From: Hymenobacter taeanensis
GTDB taxonomy: Bacteria > Bacteroidota > Bacteroidia > Cytophagales > Hymenobacteraceae
DNA: 64,000 nt
Direction: 5' to 3'
Assembly: GCF_013137895.1 (NCBI RefSeq)
Contig: NZ_CP053538.1
Span: forward strand, 4,495,001-4,559,000
The translations under genes were made by a program, and so were the position numbers. Under the pieces are notes generated by a model, which worked only from the letters and a program-made list of their open reading frames with translations, was not told the DNA's origin and ran no database searches. Positions within the stretch are counted from its first letter, which is position 1. Every line of letters begins with the position of its first letter. Shown piece by piece: positions 54,234 through 62,645 of this stretch.

Positions 54234-54953
54234 CTAGTAGTTTGCCTCTGAGCTGGGTAAATCAATCAGGATGAACTGCGCATCTTTTGAAGCCCTGATT
54301 TCCAGTACGTTTTCATCGGTAGACCGCACTTGGTCATTAGGCCCAATATCAATGCCGTTGATATATAGGCTGCCTTCTTTCACATACAGGAAGGTATTGC
54401 GAATGGGGAAGGTCTTGAACGTGACGGTTTTGTCGGCGCTCAGATTGCACCAGTAAATAGTAGAGTTGGAGTTCATGTATACCACATCCTCCAGCACCTT
54501 CTGCCCCGATACCAGCGGCACCAGCATATTTTTCTTATCCAGGAAATCTATATCCTTTTGCTCGTAACTGGGTGAGAGGCCCCGCTGGTTAGGCTGAAAC
54601 CATAGCTGATAGATGTGAGCCGCTTTATTGGTGCTATTGGTTTCGGAGTGCGCCAGGCCAGTGCCGGCAGTCATGCGCTGCACCTCTCCTTTCTTAATAG
54701 TGGCCTTGTTACCGGCGGTGTCACTATGCACCAACTCGCCCTCCAGAACCAGCGTCACAATTTCCATCTCGGAGTGCGGGTGCTGCGGAAAGCCGGAATT
54801 GCCCTGAATGGTATCGTCGTTGAATACCCGTAGCGGGCCAAACTGTGTATTATTAGGGTCGTAATAGTCGGCGAAGCTGAACAGGAAGTAACTATTGAGC
54901 CATTGCACCGGAGCGGCATGGTGGCGGTCGGTGGCGGGAATGAGCTTGAGCAT
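54234..54953 (-). CDS. pirin-family cupin protein
   Basis: This 239-residue bicupin has the iron-binding pirin motif HPHSEMEIVTLVLEG at about residues 50-64 and GEVQRMTAGTGLAHSE later, with a second, degenerate cupin in the C-terminal half. Pirins bind a metal and are linked to quercetin dioxygenase activity or transcriptional co-regulation; the role here is unknown. It converges on the carbonic anhydrase gene and probably forms its own unit. Confidence 0.88.
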   Translation of the reverse strand: MLKLIPATDRHHAAPVQWLNSYFLFSFADYYDPNNTQFGPLRVFNDDTIQGNSGFPQHPHSEMEIVTLVLEGELVHSDTAGNKATIKKGEVQRMTAGTGLAHSETNSTNKAAHIYQLWFQPNQRGLSPSYEQKDIDFLDKKNMLVPLVSGQKVLEDVVYMNSNSTIYWCNLSADKTVTFKTFPIRNTFLYVKEGSLYINGIDIGPNDQVRSTDENVLEIRASKDAQFILIDLPSSEANY

Positions 54954-55139
54954 CGTGCGTAGAGTTGAGTTGTTGCTAATGGCTTACGCGTAGCAGCAGA
55001 CGTTAGTTAAGGGCAATATAGCGCTATGCCACTATTTCCCTCCAGGCGCCCCTCCACCTTACTCAGCCTGACAGCCTTCAGTAAGTGGGCAGGGTACCGG
55101 GTAGAGAGCTAGGCTTTTATATACAATTAGGCATAAAGT

Positions 55140-55175
55140 AAAAGCCCCGATACTAGTAATAGTACCGGGGCTTTT
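55140..55175. terminator. hairpin after the XRE/S24 regulator gene
   Basis: AAAAGCCCCG (55140-55149) pairs with CGGGGCTTTT (55166-55175), with further pairing (GTAC/ACT-type) in the loop. It follows the regulator stop on the minus strand. Confidence 0.82.
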
Positions 55176-55216
55176 CAAGTAATCAGGCCTTTAAAGTATC
55201 CTAGGCCATATCCACG

Positions 55217-56026
55217 TTATACTTTCTTCATAGTGCTTACCTGCTGTTGCAGGTCCAGCACTATGCTGGCTAAGCGGTTGAGCGAAAGGTCGGCGATGGG
55301 GAAGGTGCTGCTGATATAAGCTTTAGCCTCCCAGATCTCCACCACATCTTCCACATCAATCTGATAAGGAGAGTACAGGGGGTTATCAGAGTGCAGGGCC
55401 AGCATGGCATTATCCTTCAGGCGGTTGAATACGCGCTTGAATACGATACCTTCCTTGCTGCTCACTACAATGCAGGGGGTACCGTCTTTGAGGTTCATCC
55501 AGTCGTCCACGTAGCGGCCCACGATTACGGTACCACTGGCAATGGGCAGCATAGAGTCACCGGCAATTTCGAAGGCACGGTACGTACCGCCCGTGCCCAG
55601 CATGGGCAGGCGGAACTTCGGTAGCTCTTCCAGGTACTCGGGGTCGGCGTAACCGTTAAGGTAACCGGCGGCCGCTTTCTGGGGTACCAACTCAATATTT
55701 TCGTTCTGCTCTTTATCTACGGTCAGAGCCAGAATACGCAGGTTGCCGCCGGGGCGGTTTGCGGTGGTCTCGGTAGTGGCAGCGGTTTGGGCCTGAAGCT
55801 GAAGCGCAGCTTTTGCGTTCTTCTTTTTGCTAAAGTCAGTGGTAACCAGCGCGTCCAGAGAAATATTGAACAGGCGAGCCATATTTACCAACGTGGCTAG
55901 CTTAGGTTCAGCGCGGCCTTCTTCATACGCGCCCACCAAGGAGCGTTTGATACCTAGCTTTTCGGCCATCTGGGCCTGCGTCAGGGCCAGTTCGCGCCGC
56001 CAGAATTTTAGATTAGTATTGATCAT
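55217..56026 (-). CDS. XRE-type HTH regulator with S24 (LexA-like) peptidase domain
   Basis: This 269-residue protein has an N-terminal helix-turn-helix (LTQAQMAEKLGIKRSLVGAYE), an Ala/Thr-rich linker and an S24 domain with the Ser in AGDSMLP and the Lys in VFKRVF. Such LexA/CI-like proteins repress genes and can self-cleave. Here the S24 Ser/Lys pair is present, so cleavage is possible, but a recombinase-binding role is not shown. Bacteroidota carry related regulators that are not SOS LexA. It stands alone, with a 308-bp repeat-containing gap to RecQ. Confidence 0.88.
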   Translation of the reverse strand: MINTNLKFWRRELALTQAQMAEKLGIKRSLVGAYEEGRAEPKLATLVNMARLFNISLDALVTTDFSKKKNAKAALQLQAQTAATTETTANRPGGNLRILALTVDKEQNENIELVPQKAAAGYLNGYADPEYLEELPKFRLPMLGTGGTYRAFEIAGDSMLPIASGTVIVGRYVDDWMNLKDGTPCIVVSSKEGIVFKRVFNRLKDNAMLALHSDNPLYSPYQIDVEDVVEIWEAKAYISSTFPIADLSLNRLASIVLDLQQQVSTMKKV

Positions 56027-56334
56027 AGCGCAGGGAGCCGGGAGAAGGCTTTATCGGTAAAGATTTACCGGCTCACGAAGATACGAACGCTTCTACGCGA
56101 ATACTAATTCAATTAGCTGAAATTTTTACTAAAAATATTTGGCCCGTTTCTGTCATTGCGAGGAGGCCCGACGAAGCAATCTTTCCTGCTTAATGCGTGA
56201 AAGCAACATATTCAGCGGAGCTCCTACGTCCTGCGCAGAAGCAAGCGCCTTTTAAGTCAAAGCTTGCCGACGGCACAGGAAAGGCGGCTTCGCTCGCAAT
56301 AACAGAGCCTTTATGCCACTTCACAATTTTACCT
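56027..56334. other. 308-bp intergenic region with a MITE/REP-like element
   Basis: It separates the S24 regulator start and the RecQ stop. It holds a dispersed-repeat-like element (56149-56306). The first 100 bp are AT-rich and should carry the regulator's promoter. Confidence 0.6.
56149..56306. repeat. 158-bp dispersed repeat with inverted ends
   Basis: The ends TCTGTCATTGCGAG and CTCGCAATAACAGA are reverse complements with one mismatch. The left end (TGTCATTGCGAGGAGG...GAAGCAATC) resembles interspersed repeats common in Bacteroidota and other phyla. Size and ends fit a non-autonomous MITE-like or REP-type element. Confidence 0.7.
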
Positions 56335-58620
56335 CTACTCCCCGCGTAGCTTCTTAAAATACATAAGAGCCAGACGGAGCTTGAAGTAATCGTACTTCTC
56401 ACGCAGGTGGTCAAATAGGTCGCGGAGCATGGGGCTGCTACCGAGCTGGGCCTGGGCCGTCTGGATTTCGGCTAGATCTTCCGGCTTGAGGAATTCTTCA
56501 ATCCGCAGCTCCAGCCCTTTAGCGTAGCACGTCGTCAGGTGGGTTTGCACGGTGGAAATGGCCAGGTCGCGGCGCTGGGCAATGGCCTCTACGCTCAAGC
56601 CCATGCGGTGCAGCTGGTGCGTAGTTTCCGCGGTGCCATTCACCTCCGACGTGGTGGCCTTAGGCTCTTTTGCTTCCTTCACGGGCTTTTTGCGTACCGT
56701 ACGAGCGGAGCTAAAATCGTCGGGGTCGAGATGATCCGGCAGGCCGTCCTCATCCAGCTCGGCCTGGGCAGCGGGGTTGCCGCCGTGGGCCAGTACCTCC
56801 CGAATGAAAGCTTCGCCGTAAGTTTCAAACTTCTTCATACCAACCCCGGAAATACCCAGCATAGCTACCCGGTTAACTGGCCGCTCCACCGCCATTTCCT
56901 GCAGAGTAGAATCGGTGAAGATTACGTACGGGGGCACGCCTTGCTCATCGGCGATGCGCTTGCGGAGAGTACGCAGGGCCTCAAAAAGCTGGGCTTCGCG
57001 GGTGACGGGAGGTGCTTTTGCCGCCGCTGCTGCTGCTTTCCGGCCACGAGGTGCCTTCTCCGCCTTCTCCGCTGGCTGAAACTTCTTCATGGGCACGGTG
57101 CGCTGCCCCTGCAGTACCTCCCTACCAATATCCGTGATTTTCAGCGCGTAGCCTTCCTCGTAGGCAATGTACACCAAGCCATCATTCAGCATTTGATGAA
57201 CGTAGCTGTACCAGTCGAGGTAAGGCAGGTCGCGGCCGGCACCATAGGTTTTGATCTGGTCTAGGCCACCACTAAGCACAGCCTGGTTACGCATGCCGCG
57301 CAGCACGTCAATGAGTAGGCTGATACTTACCCGCTCGCGGCTCCGTACCACCGCCGAGAGGGCTTTTTGGGCCAGCTCCGTACCATCGAACGTAGTAGGC
57401 GGATTACGGCAGATGTCGCAGTTGCCGCAGTCCTGGGCCAGCGTCTCGCCGAAGTAGTTGAGCAGAATTTTGCGGCGGCAACTGGCAGCTTCCGCAAACT
57501 GCTGCATGCGCTCCAGCTTGGTGAGGTTGAGCTGGGTAAGGTTGGGATTTTCCTTCGTGAGCATGTCGCGCAGGCTCATCACGTCCCCGAAGGAATAGAA
57601 CAACACGGCCGTAGCGGGGCTACCATCGCGGCCGGCACGGCCAATTTCCTGGTAGTAGCCCTCGATGTTCTTGGGCAGGTTGTAGTGAATCACCCATCGC
57701 ACGTTGCTCTTATCGATGCCCATGCCAAAAGCAATGGTGGCCACAATCACCTGCAGGTCGTCTTTCAGGAAGCCCTCCTGCACGGCGGCGCGCTGGTTAG
57801 GCGTCATGCCGGCATGGTAAAATCCGGCCTTAATGCCTTTAGCCTGAATTTTCTGAGCCAGCGTTTCGCACTGCTTACGCGAGAGGCAATAAATAATACC
57901 CGACTCGCCCTGGTGACGCTCCAGAAACTCCAGAATACCCCCTACCCGGTCCTGGCCCGGCCGCACAATCAGGTTCAGGTTGGGCCTGTCAAACGACGAT
58001 AGGAATACCCGGGGCTCCGTCAGGCGCAGCTGCTGCTGAATATCACGCTGGGTGAGGCGGTCGGCGGTGGCGGTAAGGGCAATAATGGGAATTTGCGGAA
58101 ACTGCTCGCGCAGCACCCGCAGCTGGGTGTACTCGGGCCGGAAATCATGCCCCCAGGAGCTGATGCAGTGCGCCTCATCAATGGCAAACATACTGATGCG
58201 CATCCGCCGCAGCAGATTCAGGAAGCCTTCGGAGAGCAGCTTTTCGGGCGAGACATAAAGCAGTTTAAGGTAGCCGTTGAGGCAGTCGGCGGCAATATTG
58301 TTCTGCTCGCTCTGGCCTACGCTGCTGTTGATGTAGGCCGCAGAAATGCCGTTGGCTTTCAGGGCCTCTACCTGATCTTTCATCAGGGCAATCAGCGGCG
58401 ACACAACCACGCACACGCCTTCCTGCACTACAGCCGGCACCTGAAAGCAAACCGACTTACCGCCGCCGGTGGGCATGAGCACCACGGTATCCTGCCCACT
58501 CAGAATGTTCTGAATGATATCCTCTTGCATGGGACGGAACGAGTCATACCCGTAGTACTTTTTCAGTACCCGGCGGGCAGATTCGATGGTAGGAGCAAGA
58601 GGTTCGGCAGCAAATAACAT
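56335..58620 (-). CDS. recQ: ATP-dependent DNA helicase RecQ
   Basis: This 761-residue helicase shows motif I TGGGKS, DEAH box (AIDEAHCISSWGHDF), motif III/IV TATAD and the RQC zinc site (CRRKILLNYFGE ... CGNCDIC). The C terminus carries an HRDC-like region (FEALRTLRKRIADEQGVPPY) and a helix-turn-helix-type domain (VEAIAQRRDLAISTVQTHL). RecQ unwinds DNA during recombination repair and fork processing. Start 58620 is an ATG (MLFAAEPLAP); a TTG three codons upstream is possible. An acidic/lysine-rich spacer precedes the last domain. Confidence 0.95.
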   Translation of the reverse strand: MLFAAEPLAPTIESARRVLKKYYGYDSFRPMQEDIIQNILSGQDTVVLMPTGGGKSVCFQVPAVVQEGVCVVVSPLIALMKDQVEALKANGISAAYINSSVGQSEQNNIAADCLNGYLKLLYVSPEKLLSEGFLNLLRRMRISMFAIDEAHCISSWGHDFRPEYTQLRVLREQFPQIPIIALTATADRLTQRDIQQQLRLTEPRVFLSSFDRPNLNLIVRPGQDRVGGILEFLERHQGESGIIYCLSRKQCETLAQKIQAKGIKAGFYHAGMTPNQRAAVQEGFLKDDLQVIVATIAFGMGIDKSNVRWVIHYNLPKNIEGYYQEIGRAGRDGSPATAVLFYSFGDVMSLRDMLTKENPNLTQLNLTKLERMQQFAEAASCRRKILLNYFGETLAQDCGNCDICRNPPTTFDGTELAQKALSAVVRSRERVSISLLIDVLRGMRNQAVLSGGLDQIKTYGAGRDLPYLDWYSYVHQMLNDGLVYIAYEEGYALKITDIGREVLQGQRTVPMKKFQPAEKAEKAPRGRKAAAAAAKAPPVTREAQLFEALRTLRKRIADEQGVPPYVIFTDSTLQEMAVERPVNRVAMLGISGVGMKKFETYGEAFIREVLAHGGNPAAQAELDEDGLPDHLDPDDFSSARTVRKKPVKEAKEPKATTSEVNGTAETTHQLHRMGLSVEAIAQRRDLAISTVQTHLTTCYAKGLELRIEEFLKPEDLAEIQTAQAQLGSSPMLRDLFDHLREKYDYFKLRLALMYFKKLRGE

Positions 58621-58776
58621 AGTAGGCAACTAGCGCAGGTGAGCGGCAATGGACCGGTGAAATTAACCATTTGCAGGCGGAAATCGTGCACTTCTCTTCC
58701 AGAATCCTGAACGGCCAAGGGGTCAGCTGCCTCGTATACCAGGGTATAGCATTTCATTTACCAAACCCCTTACCTG

Positions 58777-59127
58777 ATGGCTACTTCAACCGCATCCTAC
58801 ACCCAAAACCAATCTATTCTTGACGCTCTCAGCCGCTGCATTGCAGCCTGCGAGATGTGCGCCGATGCCTGCCTGCACGAAGAAAACGTTAAGATGATGG
58901 TGCCTTGCATTCGCCTCGACCGCGACTGCGCCGACATTTGTCGCCTTACCGCCGCCTTCATTGCCCGCGGCTCTGATCATGCAAAGCATGTACTCAAGGA
59001 ATGCATTGAGATTTGCCGGAAGTGCGCCGATGAATGTGGCAAACACGAGCATGAGCATTGCCAGCAGTGCGCCGCCGCCTGCCGCGCCTGCGTTGAGGCT
59101 TGCCAGCAGTACGCCGGACAGGCCTAG
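58777..59127 (+). CDS. four-helix-bundle copper-binding-type protein (DUF326)
   Basis: This 116-residue Cys-rich protein has repeated CxxxC and CxxC motifs: CIAACEMCADACLHEE, CIRLDRDCADICRL, CIEICRKCADECGKHEHEHCQQCAAACRACVEAC (cited in part). The pattern matches the DUF326/Csp-like helical bundle, which stores or binds Cu(I) through inward-facing cysteines. It lacks a signal peptide, so it should be cytosolic. It diverges from recQ and is followed by a strong hairpin. Confidence 0.9.
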   Translation: MATSTASYTQNQSILDALSRCIAACEMCADACLHEENVKMMVPCIRLDRDCADICRLTAAFIARGSDHAKHVLKECIEICRKCADECGKHEHEHCQQCAAACRACVEACQQYAGQA

Positions 59128-59179
59128 CTGTAAAGTAGTGTAGCGTATAACAGCGCAATAGCATACCCACCCACAGTAC

Positions 59180-59225
59180 AAACCCGCCCGCCGTCCTGAG
59201 CAAGCTCAAGATGGCGGGCGGGTTT
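59180..59225. terminator. bidirectional hairpin between copper-protein and methyltransferase genes
   Basis: AAACCCGCCCGCC (59180-59192) pairs perfectly with GGCGGGCGGGTTT (59213-59225). The loop contains a second small hairpin (GAGC..GCTC). Confidence 0.85.
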
Positions 59226-59302
59226 GCTTCTTTAGCTTCGGCGCTACCCAGGTGAGGTAGATCTTACAGGCAAAGCCTGTTCTAGGCCACTCTCCTCAGG
59301 CA

Positions 59303-60490
59303 TTACTCCGGCTTGCTGATTTTGCGGGTGCCCTGGTAGAGTTCGTATTTGAGCAGGCGGCAATCAATGGGGCCGTTGTAGAGCGGAATGCGGCGGGAGG
59401 TTTTCAGGCCGATGCGCTTGGCGGCCTCCAGGTTGCCAGTAAAAATGAAGGCATCATAGCCTTGAAACCCGGATTTCAGCGTATCCCCGATGGCCTTATA
59501 CAAGGCATCCATCTCCGCTTCTTCCCCAATCCGCTCTCCGTAGGGTGGGTTCATAATCACAATGCCGGGCTCCTCCTTGGCGGGGGCTTTGGCTTCCTTC
59601 ACGTCGCGCACCCCCAGGCGAATGAAGTCTTCCAGGTCAGCAGCGGCCACGTTTTGGCGGGCCAGCTCAATAAACTCCCTCGAGAGGTCGGAGCCGGCAA
59701 TGTAGGCCTGGGGCTCCTCGATGCGCATCTGGCGCGCATCCAGTTGCACTGACTCCCAGAGGGCGGCGTCGAAATCGGGCCAGTTCTCGAAACCAAACTT
59801 CCCCTGGTGATAAAGGCCAGGCGCAACCCGCTGAGCAATCATGGCGGCCTCGGTGAGCAGGGTGCCGGAGCCACACATCGGGTCTATAAGGGTCTTTTTA
59901 CCATCCCAGCCACTGAGCAGCAGCAGACCGGCAGCCAAGGCCTCATTGAGGGGCGCCACGTTGGTTTGCTGGCGGTAACCGCGCTTGTGCAACGACTCGC
60001 CGGAGGCATCAAGGCTCAAAATCACCTCATTCTCAATCATGTGCAGGTGCAGCCGGATATCAGGATTCTTCACGTCTACGCTCGGTCGCTCACCGGTGCG
60101 GTTCCGGAATTGATCCACGATGGCATCCTTGGTGAGTTGAGCCACGAACAGGGAGTGTTCAAACGTAGACTTGTTGACTACGGCCGTGATGGCAAACGTC
60201 TGATCCTGCCGGATGTACTGGGCCCAGTCGATGCGGCCCACCTCGCGGTACAAGGCTTTTTCGTCGCGGGCGTAGAAACCGGCAAAGGGCTTGAGGATAC
60301 GCATGGCGGTGCGGCACCACAGGCAGGCCTCGTAAAGCAGCTGCGTGTCGCCGCTGAATTCAATGGCCCGCTGCCCAACGTTTTCAATGGTGGCGCCCAG
60401 CTGATGCAGCTCCTCCGCCAGCACCTCTTCCAGCCCAAACTGGGTGGTGGCAGTCATGTAAAAGGGAGCAGAGCGGCGGTTATCGGCCAT
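59303..60490 (-). CDS. THUMP-domain class I SAM-dependent RNA methyltransferase (RlmL/YpsC-like)
   Basis: This 395-residue protein starts MADNRRSAPFYMTATTQFGLEEVLA. The N-terminal THUMP region holds SAM-family RNA-binding features, and the C-terminal methyltransferase domain has GSGTLLTEAAMIAQ (SAM loop) and the amino-methylation motif NPPYGERIG. The N-PPY motif points to base N-methylation of rRNA, as in RlmL (m2G2445). The 34 codons upstream overlap a GACCTTTG promoter-like box and are not used. It is divergent from an unknown membrane-protein gene. Confidence 0.9.
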   Translation of the reverse strand: MADNRRSAPFYMTATTQFGLEEVLAEELHQLGATIENVGQRAIEFSGDTQLLYEACLWCRTAMRILKPFAGFYARDEKALYREVGRIDWAQYIRQDQTFAITAVVNKSTFEHSLFVAQLTKDAIVDQFRNRTGERPSVDVKNPDIRLHLHMIENEVILSLDASGESLHKRGYRQQTNVAPLNEALAAGLLLLSGWDGKKTLIDPMCGSGTLLTEAAMIAQRVAPGLYHQGKFGFENWPDFDAALWESVQLDARQMRIEEPQAYIAGSDLSREFIELARQNVAAADLEDFIRLGVRDVKEAKAPAKEEPGIVIMNPPYGERIGEEAEMDALYKAIGDTLKSGFQGYDAFIFTGNLEAAKRIGLKTSRRIPLYNGPIDCRLLKYELYQGTRKISKPE

Positions 60491-60522
60491 GAGAGGGAAA
60501 TGAAATTGACGAAGTGAAGCCG

Positions 60523-60530
60523 CAAAGGTC
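60523..60530 (-). promoter_or_regulatory. possible -7 box (GACCTTTG) of the methyltransferase gene
   Basis: One mismatch to TAnnTTTG on the minus strand, 32 nt before the ATG at 60490. Weak support for the chosen start. Confidence 0.3.
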
Positions 60531-60649
60531 GGGAAAGTAGCGGGTGAAACCGCAGTGCTATGGCGTGTGCCGAAAATAGGCGGGCCAACCACCTACTTAC
60601 ATTAGGTAACTACTCCAACGCTAGGAGCACCTTTTGCGTCTCTAGGCCT

Positions 60650-61672
60650 GTGCGCCCCTCCTTCCTCTTTGATCCGAGCAAAAGCTCCCTTTTTTACCTC
60701 ATTCTGTTTCTGACGCTGGCCGTAGTGGGGCTTACTGCGCATGAAGCACTAAGCGGCGAATATTCCATTGTGGGTAGCGTGGCCTCCTTTCTGGCCCTGT
60801 TTGTGGCTTTTCAGAGCTGGAAATCGGCGGATGATGCCTCCCGCAAAACAGATCAGGCTATGCACCAGATGCAGGAGCTGGTGCATGAAACCCGGCAGCT
60901 GGTGGTGAGCAGCAACACGGTGGAAGAGCAGATCAAAACCGCCGTAGTGACCATCAGCGACGCCACGCGGGAGATGTACAAGGGCTTCCAGCCGATTATG
61001 TGCGAAATAGAGGCGTTTCTAACGGAGGCCGCTGACAGCGAATACCTGGCCATCATGACCGACTCGGCGGCCATTGGCAGCTTCTACGCTCGGCACCATC
61101 ATCCGCCACTTAATCAGCGGGAAATGCGGGCCCTCACCAACCGCATTCACGACCTGCTGCTGCAACGCGCCCGCGATGCCCGGGAGTTTTACTTAGCCAC
61201 CCTCGCCGCCGATGAGGTGCCCGATGCCGTGCCCCCTACCCGTGACCAGCATGGCCACCTGCACTATTTTGTGCAGGGTGTATGGCAGCAGTTCCATCCT
61301 GAAAGCCCGGTTACGGAAGAGTACTGGAACGAGCACCGGGAGCAGCACCTTTCTACCCTGCGCCAGATTCAGGAAATGTTCACCTCCCTTTCAGAACATC
61401 AAGAGCAGTGGGCTGCTGGCCTAGAGCCGCACCAGCACCTGCCGGTGCTCCCGCTGCAGCTTTTCATCCGCTTCAATGCCGAGGCCAAAGAGCCGTTTCG
61501 GGCGCTGGTAGTGTTCCTAGGCCAGTATAACCTTGATAGGGTGGCCGAAACACGCGCTATGCAATCTGCTGATCCGGAGCTGGTGCGCACTTTCATCAGC
61601 ATGTTTGAGAGCCTCACCAGCCTCGACGACCACCCTGGTTACCAACAGCTGCGCCGGCAGTTTCCGCTGTAG
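60650..61672 (+). CDS. membrane-anchored protein of unknown function
   Basis: This protein of 340 residues (from a GTG at 60650) has two N-terminal membrane helices (LFYLILFLTLAVVGLTAHEA and IVGSVASFLALFVAFQSW). A long, mainly helical and acidic cytoplasmic part follows, with a coiled coil at about residues 60-120 (TDQAMHQMQELVHETRQLV). I recognise no catalytic motif. An ATG at 60560 would add 30 residues and overlap the divergent methyltransferase promoter, so GTG is preferred with moderate confidence. Its layout, two helices then a coiled coil, is like uncharacterised bacterial membrane scaffold proteins. Confidence 0.55.
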   Translation: MRPSFLFDPSKSSLFYLILFLTLAVVGLTAHEALSGEYSIVGSVASFLALFVAFQSWKSADDASRKTDQAMHQMQELVHETRQLVVSSNTVEEQIKTAVVTISDATREMYKGFQPIMCEIEAFLTEAADSEYLAIMTDSAAIGSFYARHHHPPLNQREMRALTNRIHDLLLQRARDAREFYLATLAADEVPDAVPPTRDQHGHLHYFVQGVWQQFHPESPVTEEYWNEHREQHLSTLRQIQEMFTSLSEHQEQWAAGLEPHQHLPVLPLQLFIRFNAEAKEPFRALVVFLGQYNLDRVAETRAMQSADPELVRTFISMFESLTSLDDHPGYQQLRRQFPL

Positions 61673-61844
61673 CCAGAAAACCCCGTATTTGCAGCTGGTA
61701 ACCCAAGAAATCCACTTTGAGCAGGTGTAGCGTAAAAACTCTGCGCGCATAGGTAGCGGTAGCCGCATCTCACCACTTTTAGGTGGAGTGCCACCATATT
61801 TCTGTTGCCATTTCTATCCAATCCTGTGTCAAAGAGCAAGATTC

Positions 61845-62519
61845 ATGAGGAGATACGTTAGCGAGGTACTCGGAACTTTTGCTGTTATTTTTTGTGGAAC
61901 CGGGGCCATTGTTATCAATCAGGAAAGCCATGGCGCTATAACGCACGTGGGCATTGCCATCACGTTTGGGCTCATTGTCACGTCTATGATTTACGCCTTC
62001 GGGCCAATTTCAGGAGCTCACTTTAACCCGGCAGTATCCATTGCTTTCACGGCAGCGCGCAAATTTCCAGTCAGGGAGTTACTACCCTATGTTCTGAGTC
62101 AGTTGCTGGGAGCAGTGCTGGCTAGCGCTACGCTGCGGTTTCTGTTCCCCGCTAACGCCCTGCTGGGCGCTACCCTTCCGGCTGGCTCCGAACTGCAGTC
62201 GTTTGTGCTGGAGTTTATTCTAACCTATTTCCTGATGCTGGTTATCATGAATGTGGCCTACGGCTCGAAAGAGCAGGGCCTGTTCGCGGGCGTGGCTATT
62301 GGTGGAGTGGTGCTGCTGGAAGCCATGTTTGCGGGGCCTATTTGCGGCGCCTCCATGAACCCGACCCGCTCCTTTTCACCCGCCCTGCTTTCAGGGCACC
62401 TGGAGCATTTGTGGCTGTATTTAGTGGCACCTACGCTGGGCGCTTTGGCCGCCGTATTTACCTGGCAGTTTCTGACGCAGCCTGCCACTGCGGCTGAAGC
62501 CACCAAAGCTTCTCTTTAA
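61845..62519 (+). CDS. aquaporin/MIP-family channel
   Basis: This 224-residue inner-membrane channel has six helices and two re-entrant motifs: NPA at 61-63 (SGAHFNPAVS) and NPT at 172-174 (GASMNPTRSFSPA), the second Ala replaced by Thr. The Arg after NPT is kept (selectivity filter). It should pass water and perhaps small neutral solutes. The start MRRYVSEVLG is the family N terminus; 19 upstream codons are discarded. An intrinsic terminator follows. Confidence 0.92.
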   Translation: MRRYVSEVLGTFAVIFCGTGAIVINQESHGAITHVGIAITFGLIVTSMIYAFGPISGAHFNPAVSIAFTAARKFPVRELLPYVLSQLLGAVLASATLRFLFPANALLGATLPAGSELQSFVLEFILTYFLMLVIMNVAYGSKEQGLFAGVAIGGVVLLEAMFAGPICGASMNPTRSFSPALLSGHLEHLWLYLVAPTLGALAAVFTWQFLTQPATAAEATKASL

Positions 62520-62601
62520 GTCAGTATTTCCTACCGAACGGGCTTGCCCTTGGCATTTGCCTGCTCGCTGCATTTCTCACAAAAACTCCGTAGCATTGCT
62601 T

Positions 62602-62628
62602 AGCCGGCCCCATGGTCGGCTTTTTTTC
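62602..62628 (+). terminator. intrinsic terminator of the aquaporin gene
   Basis: AGCCGGCC pairs with GGTCGGCT (one G-T) around CCAT and is followed by seven T residues (62622-62627 plus one). It lies about 80 bp after the stop and just before the MFS gene. Confidence 0.85.
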
Positions 62629-62645
62629 TCTCAACCCCGCCTCAT

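Noticed and set aside
59807..60517. Plus-strand frame of 236 codons inside the methyltransferase gene
   Set aside because: Antisense to THUMP/methyltransferase motifs and without recognisable domains.
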